Below are positions 6,485-11,430 of a stretch of DNA of 11,430 bases, piece after piece. How positions within the stretch are numbered: the first letter of the stretch is position 1; every line of letters starts with the position of its first letter. A program made the translations under genes and the position numbers. The stretch spans positions 1 to 11,430 of the forward strand of contig JAGLQA010000190.1 in NCBI GenBank assembly GCA_023137075.1, given 5' to 3'. The notes below the pieces were generated by a model that had not been told where the DNA came from, searched no databases, and was given only the letters and a program-made list of their open reading frames with translations. This DNA comes from Candidatus Aminicenantota bacterium (GTDB taxonomy: Bacteria; Acidobacteriota; Aminicenantia; UBA2199).

Positions 6485-8527
6485 ATGGAACAAGAAAAAA
6501 AAAGCAAAGGTTTACCGGAGAACGCTTATCGAAAACTGAAACCGGGCGAGGAGTATAAACCTGTCGTGCCGGCAGACGCTCCACTGCCGGAAATAACCTT
6601 ATATTCGGTAACCTGGGGGATCGTATACGTAGTACTTTTCTCCATGGCGTCCGCATACTTAGGACTCAAAATCGGGCAGGTTTTCGAGGCTGCCATCCCG
6701 ATTGCAATACTTGCCGTGGGTTTTTCGTCGATGCTTAAACGAAAAAACGCCCTGTCGGAGAACGTGATTATCCAATCTATCGGCGGAAGTTCCGGGCTTA
6801 TCGTTGCCGGCGCCATATTTACCATACCCGGCCTGTACATCCTGGGAATTGAAGCCAGTTTTATGCAGGTGTTTTTAGCCTCTCTTTTGGGCGGTTTCTT
6901 AGGGGTTTTATTCCTGATACCTTTTCGAAAATACTTCGTCAAAGACATGCATGGAGAATTTCCCTTCCCCGAAGCGACTGCCATTAACGAGGTGTTGGTA
7001 ACCGGTGAGGAAGGCGGAAAAAAGGCCAAAATTCTATTAAAAGCCCTGGCAGTCGGCGGTATTTATAATTTTATGATAGAAGGGTTCGGCCTGTGGAAAG
7101 CAAAGATATCGACCATCATGTTCGGATGGGGAAAATTTGTAGCCGATAAAGTACGCCTGGAATTCAACTTTCTAACCGGTGCCGCGGTTATGGGATTGGG
7201 GTATATTGTCGGTTTAAAGTTTGCTCTTATCATTGCCTGTGGTTCTTTTCTTTCCTGGTGGGTATTTATTCCGGCCATCTATTATATCGGTCAATTTAAT
7301 CCTGAGCCTATTTTAAATGCAGCCAAACCCCTGGCCGAGATGATGCCCCAGGAAATCTTTATAGCTTATGTCCAGCCGATTGGCATCGGGGGCATCGCGG
7401 CCGCAGGAATTATCGGCGTTATCAAATCCAGGAAGATTATTTTCGGTGCTTTTAAGCTGGCTGCCCGGGAACTCTTCGGGAAGAGTAACGGTTCCGAAGC
7501 GATTGAGAAACCCGATCGACTGCAAAAAGATATTCCCATGAAGTGGAATATGATTCTTATTTTTGCCACTTTGTTAGGTGTTTTTGCTTTTTTCCTGATC
7601 GGGGTAGTGAAGGGTAACTGGCTTTATGCTTTGGCCGGCTTAGCGATTGTCCTCTTTATCTCCTTTCTGCTAACGACTGTGTCAGCCCGGGCCATTGCCA
7701 TCGTGGGAACCAACCCGGTTTCCGGTATGACCCTGATGACCCTGATCGTTTCCTCGATAATTTTGGTATCCATCGGGTTGAAAGGTGAGAACGGCATCCT
7801 GGTGGCGCTGTTAATCGGCGGGGTGGTCTGTACCGCTCTTTCTATGGCTGGGGGGTTTATCACCGATCTAAAAATCGGTTATTGGTTGGGCACCACTCCC
7901 GCAAGCCAGGAAAAACTAAAATTTTTAGGTATTCTATTGTCGGCTGCTTCGGTAGGATTTGTAATTTTCATGCTTCATAAAACCTTCGGCTTCGGGCCGG
8001 GCAGCATTTTGGAAGCCCCGCAGGCATCGGCCATGGCGGCAGTCATAAAACCGTTAATGACCGGCCAATCCGCGCCCTGGATGTTATACATGGCCGGCGT
8101 TGTGGTAGCGATCATTCTGGAATTTGTAGGGGTCCCGCCCTTAGCTTTTGCCTTAGGGATGTACTTGCCGCTTTACTTAAATTCGCCCCTACTGGCAGGC
8201 GGTCTGATTGCGCATTTCGTGGCGAAGAGCACGAAAGATGAGAAGCTGCAAGCGGCCCGGAAGGAACGCGGCACACTCATTGCGTCCGGATTTATTGCCG
8301 GTGGCGCCTTGATGGGAGTGGTCGCGGCATTTATCGCTTTTGTCGGCAAAGAACTCCTGAAGTACGGATCGGATTGGACGTTGGCCAAAGCCCTGGGTAC
8401 GGACTCATGGGAACAGGGGAAGGTCACGCTCTTCGGTTTCTTAGATTCCGAGATCCTGGGAGTCATTATGTTTGCCATGTTGTTGTTCTACTTCTTATGG
8501 GATTCCAAACGGGCGAAAATAGATTAA
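6485..8527 (+). CDS. OPT-family oligopeptide (or metal-chelate) transporter
   Basis: This 680-aa polytopic inner-membrane protein belongs to the oligopeptide transporter (OPT) family, proton-coupled importers of short peptides and, in some branches, metal-chelate complexes. Diagnostic stretches: a cytoplasmic N-terminus (PENAYRKLKPGEEYKPVVP), first helix with AYLGLKIG (57-64), ENVIIQSIGGSSG (92-104), HGEFPFPEATAINEVL (156-171), ITDLKIGYWLGTTP (459-472) and the late LEFVGVPPLAFALGMYLPL block (545-563). Length and motif order match complete bacterial or archaeal OPT members, and the C-terminus ends naturally after a final helix (LLFYFLWDSKRAKID). It is transcribed away from the kinase operon as its own unit. 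The substrate cannot be read from sequence; peptides are the default, with chelated iron or other metals as the alternative. Confidence 0.95.
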   Translation: MEQEKKSKGLPENAYRKLKPGEEYKPVVPADAPLPEITLYSVTWGIVYVVLFSMASAYLGLKIGQVFEAAIPIAILAVGFSSMLKRKNALSENVIIQSIGGSSGLIVAGAIFTIPGLYILGIEASFMQVFLASLLGGFLGVLFLIPFRKYFVKDMHGEFPFPEATAINEVLVTGEEGGKKAKILLKALAVGGIYNFMIEGFGLWKAKISTIMFGWGKFVADKVRLEFNFLTGAAVMGLGYIVGLKFALIIACGSFLSWWVFIPAIYYIGQFNPEPILNAAKPLAEMMPQEIFIAYVQPIGIGGIAAAGIIGVIKSRKIIFGAFKLAARELFGKSNGSEAIEKPDRLQKDIPMKWNMILIFATLLGVFAFFLIGVVKGNWLYALAGLAIVLFISFLLTTVSARAIAIVGTNPVSGMTLMTLIVSSIILVSIGLKGENGILVALLIGGVVCTALSMAGGFITDLKIGYWLGTTPASQEKLKFLGILLSAASVGFVIFMLHKTFGFGPGSILEAPQASAMAAVIKPLMTGQSAPWMLYMAGVVVAIILEFVGVPPLAFALGMYLPLYLNSPLLAGGLIAHFVAKSTKDEKLQAARKERGTLIASGFIAGGALMGVVAAFIAFVGKELLKYGSDWTLAKALGTDSWEQGKVTLFGFLDSEILGVIMFAMLLFYFLWDSKRAKID

Positions 8528-8529
8528 AG

Positions 8530-8592
8530 ATGCGCCTGACAAAAAAAGCACTCGATCCGAATGATGTACTAAATCCGGAAAAAATCATGTAA
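8530..8592 (+). pseudogene. Remnant resembling the C-terminus of a GlcD-type FAD-linked oxidase
   Basis: Three bases after the transporter stop, a different frame reads 20 codons from ATG (8530) to TAA (8592), ending KKALDPNDVLNPEKIM. This closely resembles the terminal motif of glycolate oxidase GlcD / D-lactate dehydrogenase-type FAD-linked oxidases, which typically end like 'IKKALDPNNILNPGKIF'. The upstream part of the same frame is only the transporter read out of frame, so nothing else of such a protein is present. There is no Shine-Dalgarno sequence. The simplest reading is a deletion that removed an oxidase gene downstream of the transporter and left its last codons. A chance match over about 16 residues is unlikely but not excluded. 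Confidence 0.55.
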
Positions 8593-8625
8593 TATTTTCT
8601 TAGCAGGGGCGCTATTTTTTGCTCG

Positions 8626-11430
8626 TTACTCTTTTCCCGCTCCTTTTGTCTCATCCGGACTATCTGTTGACGGAGGAGAATTCGTTAAAGAAAACGACGC
8701 GTCGCTGATATCGGCAATTAAAACGAGTTTTTGCTTTATTTTTACCTTATATCCTGTTCCCGCAGCGGCCGTCCCGTTGCTGTGCACACCGGTCCTCCAG
8801 GGGATAGAGCCTGAAGTGGGATCAACATTATTCGCGATAGTTCCCAAAGTCACCCCGTCTTTCAATAGAAAAATCCGTAACAAACCGGTCGCTCCAGGGG
8901 CCGTCCAGGTAATCGTCTGGTCGGAACCGATTTCCCAATCCTCTCCGCCGTTTGGAGACAAAACGGTTATGGGCGGGGGGGCTGCCGTAATATTGAAGAC
9001 CGCATCGCTGATATCTTTAGTGCCCGTGCCTTTCAATTTGATCCCAACCGTATAATCGCTGCCCACGGGCGCTGTTCCACCGATATACTGTCCCACCATC
9101 CAGGTATAAGAGCCCGCGGCAACGTCGATATTTTTCGCGATAACCCCAAGCAAAGCGCCGTCTTTCAATATCCCGATATACAATGTCCCGCTGAACCCGG
9201 GAGCGCTCCAGGTAATATTTTGAAGCGTGCCGGCAGGCCAGCTTTCGCCGCCATTGGGGGAAGTTAGAGCTAATGTCCCGGGTAAAATTTTAAAGGGCGC
9301 GTCGCTCGCATCAAATATGGTAGAACCCTTTTCCTTTATTTTTATTGTATACCCGGTTCCGGGGGCCGCCGTGCCGCCGATGTATTCGCCTACCGTCCAG
9401 GCATAAGAACCTAAGGCAGGATCATATTCATCGACAATAACGCCTACCCCGATTCCATCTTTGAAAAGGCCAATCACTAATGGGGTGGTAACGCCGGCAG
9501 AGGTCCAGGTAATATTTTGGATGGCGCCGGGGCCCCAACTCTCTCCACCATTGGGGGAAGTAACGGTAATAGATCCCAGGGTGGAAATTATGAACGGATC
9601 ATCGCTCTCGTCGGAAATGGCCGAACCTGTTTCTTCGATCTTTACCGTAAAGCCGACTCCGGGGACCGCCGTGCCGCCGATGTATTCGCCTACCGTCCAG
9701 GCATAAGAACCGGCTGCCGGATCTATACCGTCCGCAATAACGCCTACTAATGAGGCGCTTTGCCACAACGTGATTTGCATGTTACCGGACATTCCCGGGG
9801 CATTCCAGGTAATATTTTGAGTGGAACCGGCGGCCCAGCTTTCAAAACCGTTGGGTGAAGTAAGTGTTAATTCCGATATGGAAAAGGGGCCGTCGCTGGT
9901 ATCGGAAACCATAGAACCGATCTCTTTAACTTTGACCGTGTACCCTGTCCCGGGACCGGCCGTGCCGCCGATGTATTCGCCGACGGTCCAGACATAGGGA
10001 CTGGCATCCGGCTCCACCGCGTCCACGATAACCCCCACCGGGCTGCCATCTTTATACAAACCTATGCCCACGGCCCCGCCTACACCGGGTGCATCCCATT
10101 CGATATTTTGGGTAGTGCCGGGCCCCCAATTTTCGCCGCCGTTGGGAGAGATAACGGTGATAGAACCGGAGGTGGTAAGTTTTGCCACAAAGGCGTCGTA
10201 GGTGCCGCCGGCCAGGGCCGACTGGTACTCATCCACGGTGGGAAAGTCCGAACTGGCTGTAAAACCACCCACATAAGCGACGCTGCCGCGCACGGCTATA
10301 CCGTTACTCCTATCCTGCCCCCCACCGCCTAAATATGTGGAGTAGATGAGACCGGCGACCCCGGGTAGGATAGTATCAATTTTTGTTACATAGGCATCTT
10401 CACCGGTTTGATCGGCCTGGTACTCATCCAGGGTAGGGAAATCCGTACTCGCCGTACCCCCGGTTATAAACGCGGTCGTCGGAAATTCAATAGCAACTCC
10501 CAAACCAGTATCATCCCCGCTTCCTCCTAAGTAGGTGGAATAGAGGAGGCCGGGTGCGCCGGATACATATGTATTGATCTTTGTCAAAAACGCGTCGTCG
10601 CCTCCTTGATGCCCCTGGTACGGGTTCAGGGTGGGGAAGTTCGTACTGTCCGTGGTCCCGGTCACGTAGGCGTTGAACATATCAAACAGACCGATATCCA
10701 GCGTTATTCCCTTGCCGGAGTCGTCGCCGCTGCCGCCGAGGTAAGTGGAGTACGAGAGAGTAATCCACCCCGACCCGGGGGGAGGGGACGTCGAAACCCT
10801 GGCTACAAAGGCGTCGGACGCGCCGCCTCCAAAGGCGGCCTGGTAGGGCGCGAGGTAAGAGGGGGTAAAAGGGGGAGCAGGGAAATCCGTACTGTCCGTG
10901 GTCCCGGTGATATAGGCATAGACGCCATCCGTTGCGATACCGGCACCCAAGTCATCGCCCGATCCGCCCAAATAGGTGGAATAGAGCAGACCGGCGCCGC
11001 CCAGGGTGGGGTCTAACTTTGACACAAAGGCATCGATCCCGGATTGATCCGTCTGGTAAGGTTCCACAGTAGGGAAATCCGTACTGTCGGTGGATCCGGT
11101 TACAAATATCATGCCGGCTGCGAAAGCTATGCCCTCGCCCCTTTCAGCAGAGCCGCTGCCACCTAAGTAGGTGGAATAGATGAGGCCGCTGCCGCCGGGT
11201 TGGCTGGTATTGAGCTGGGCCACGAAGGCATCGGCGCCGGTTTGATCGCCCTGGTATTCACCCAGGAGGGGAAAATCCGTACTATTGGTATAACCGGTGA
11301 CAAAAACATCATTTATGCCGGCGACGGCTATGCCGTAGGCCACGTCATCATCGTCTCCGCCAAGATATGTGGAGTAGACGAGACTGCCGGTCCCTGGTTG
11401 GTTCGTATCGATCTTGCTAATGAACACATC
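8626..11430 (-). CDS. SBBP beta-propeller and SPNGGE-W repeat protein, 5' end outside window
   Basis: The frame is open to the window edge. The last three bases already encode the Asp of a DVFISKI unit, so the true start lies beyond it and a GTG at 11427 is internal. The visible 934 aa hold two arrays. The first comprises six SBBP-type propeller units of about 62-73 residues (core YSTYLGGSGDD...G..T.STDFPT...YQ...DAFV.K), plus a closing DAFVAKL. The second comprises five about 98-residue units starting SPNGGESW..G..QNITW and containing WTVGEYIGGTA.PG.GYTVKIKE, resembling the Ser-Thr-rich/KNH (Kre9) family. The tail NSPPSTDSPDETKGAGKE shows no PEP-CTERM, LPXTG or type IX sorting signal. Such proteins are usually secreted or surface-bound, with adhesive or matrix roles inferred rather than shown. 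It converges on the transporter gene. Confidence 0.92.
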   Translation of the reverse strand, partial: DVFISKIDTNQPGTGSLVYSTYLGGDDDDVAYGIAVAGINDVFVTGYTNSTDFPLLGEYQGDQTGADAFVAQLNTSQPGGSGLIYSTYLGGSGSAERGEGIAFAAGMIFVTGSTDSTDFPTVEPYQTDQSGIDAFVSKLDPTLGGAGLLYSTYLGGSGDDLGAGIATDGVYAYITGTTDSTDFPAPPFTPSYLAPYQAAFGGGASDAFVARVSTSPPPGSGWITLSYSTYLGGSGDDSGKGITLDIGLFDMFNAYVTGTTDSTNFPTLNPYQGHQGGDDAFLTKINTYVSGAPGLLYSTYLGGSGDDTGLGVAIEFPTTAFITGGTASTDFPTLDEYQADQTGEDAYVTKIDTILPGVAGLIYSTYLGGGGQDRSNGIAVRGSVAYVGGFTASSDFPTVDEYQSALAGGTYDAFVAKLTTSGSITVISPNGGENWGPGTTQNIEWDAPGVGGAVGIGLYKDGSPVGVIVDAVEPDASPYVWTVGEYIGGTAGPGTGYTVKVKEIGSMVSDTSDGPFSISELTLTSPNGFESWAAGSTQNITWNAPGMSGNMQITLWQSASLVGVIADGIDPAAGSYAWTVGEYIGGTAVPGVGFTVKIEETGSAISDESDDPFIISTLGSITVTSPNGGESWGPGAIQNITWTSAGVTTPLVIGLFKDGIGVGVIVDEYDPALGSYAWTVGEYIGGTAAPGTGYTIKIKEKGSTIFDASDAPFKILPGTLALTSPNGGESWPAGTLQNITWSAPGFSGTLYIGILKDGALLGVIAKNIDVAAGSYTWMVGQYIGGTAPVGSDYTVGIKLKGTGTKDISDAVFNITAAPPPITVLSPNGGEDWEIGSDQTITWTAPGATGLLRIFLLKDGVTLGTIANNVDPTSGSIPWRTGVHSNGTAAAGTGYKVKIKQKLVLIADISDASFSLTNSPPSTDSPDETKGAGKE
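8683..10167 (-). repeat. Five tandem SPNGGE-W (KNH/Kre9-like) repeats
   Basis: Units begin near 10167, 9873, 9576, 9279 and 8970 and are 294, 297, 297, 309 and 288 bp long. Each starts with (S/T)V.SPNGGE.W, carries NITW and A.G, then L.KDG..(V/L)GVI, a Y.WTVG.YIGGTA block and a closing S(D)...F.I. The last unit is the most diverged: it has RTGVHSNGTA in place of VGEYIGGTA. The first four resemble each other more closely. Confidence 0.85.
9366..9711. repeat. Pair of identical 46-bp direct repeats 300 bp apart
   Basis: Positions 9366-9411 and 9666-9711 are identical base for base, encoding the SYAWTVGEYIGGTA part of neighbouring SPNGGE-W units. A shorter copy of its first half recurs near 9960-9981. 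Identity at silent sites points to recent duplication or gene conversion between units rather than protein-level selection alone. Confidence 0.8.
10198..11430 (-). repeat. Six SBBP propeller repeats (more outside the window)
   Basis: Six YSTYLGG cores occur in order, each followed by a G.A or G.T strand, a (V/I)(T/G)G.T.S(T/S)(D/N)FP turn, a YQ and DAF(V/L). The unit length varies mostly through insertions in the loops: unit 3 gains APPFTPSYL and unit 4 gains LFDMFN. The final DAFVAKL closes the array before the next domain type. The full blade number, and hence whether one or more propellers form, needs the missing upstream sequence. Confidence 0.85.

Noticed and set aside
8535..8625. Possible terminator between the convergent genes (A/T-rich dyad gaaaaaat...atattttc; minus-strand dyad ccggat...attcgg with a T-tract beyond)
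   Set aside because: The first stem has almost no GC and a mismatch and no U-run. The second has a wobble pair, a 10-nt loop and the T-tract about 8 nt away. Neither is convincing as an intrinsic terminator.
8683..10167. Regularly spaced repeats considered as a CRISPR-like or satellite array
   Set aside because: The roughly 300-bp periodicity is in frame and encodes homologous protein domains in one continuous reading frame, so it is a coding repeat.

Overview
The window is a protein-dense stretch of bacterial chromosome. The evidence for a Gram-negative, diderm host is a TonB-type C-terminal domain at the end of a membrane-spanning protein kinase. That kinase has a catalytic loop (HRDISPPNIL) and a Gly-rich loop (RGGMAEIY) of the style common in myxobacterial/deltaproteobacterial-grade organisms. 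Together with the SBBP beta-propeller plus 'SPNGGESW' repeat protein, this suggests Myxococcota, Desulfobacterota or a related candidate phylum. The taxon cannot be fixed from sequence reading alone.

Layout. Positions 156-6374 hold five minus-strand genes packed head to tail, read from right to left: a four-helix membrane protein (172 aa), a roughly 1010-aa receiver/kinase/TM/TonB-tail protein, an 81-aa coiled-coil protein, folC, and a 364-aa protein with an acidic repeat region and a Gly-rich membrane C-terminus. Junctions are an ATGA overlap, 11 nt, 4 nt and 1 nt, so they almost certainly form one operon. A possible 37-aa one-helix ORF lies beyond the last gene (4-117). A 110-bp divergent intergenic region (6375-6484) separates the operon from a plus-strand OPT-family transporter (6485-8527). 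Just after the transporter stop, 20 codons look like the extreme C-terminus of a GlcD-type FAD-linked oxidase, probably a deletion scar. A large minus-strand surface/secreted repeat protein (8626 to beyond the window end) converges on it: at least six SBBP propeller repeats followed by five about 98-residue 'SPNGGE.W' (KNH/Kre9-like) repeats.

How the genes might work together. FolC is housekeeping: it makes dihydrofolate and polyglutamylates. The rest of the operon looks like a membrane-linked signalling module, with a kinase that has a degenerate (non-phosphorylatable) receiver domain at the cytoplasmic end and a TonB-like domain at the periplasmic end. It is flanked by two membrane proteins and a coiled-coil protein, none of recognised function. 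The acidic S/T-Q-E/D repeats of the 364-aa protein are a possible kinase target; this is inference. The transporter and the propeller protein are separate transcription units with no clear functional link to the operon. I see no tRNA, rRNA, CRISPR array, insertion sequence or convincing intrinsic terminator.
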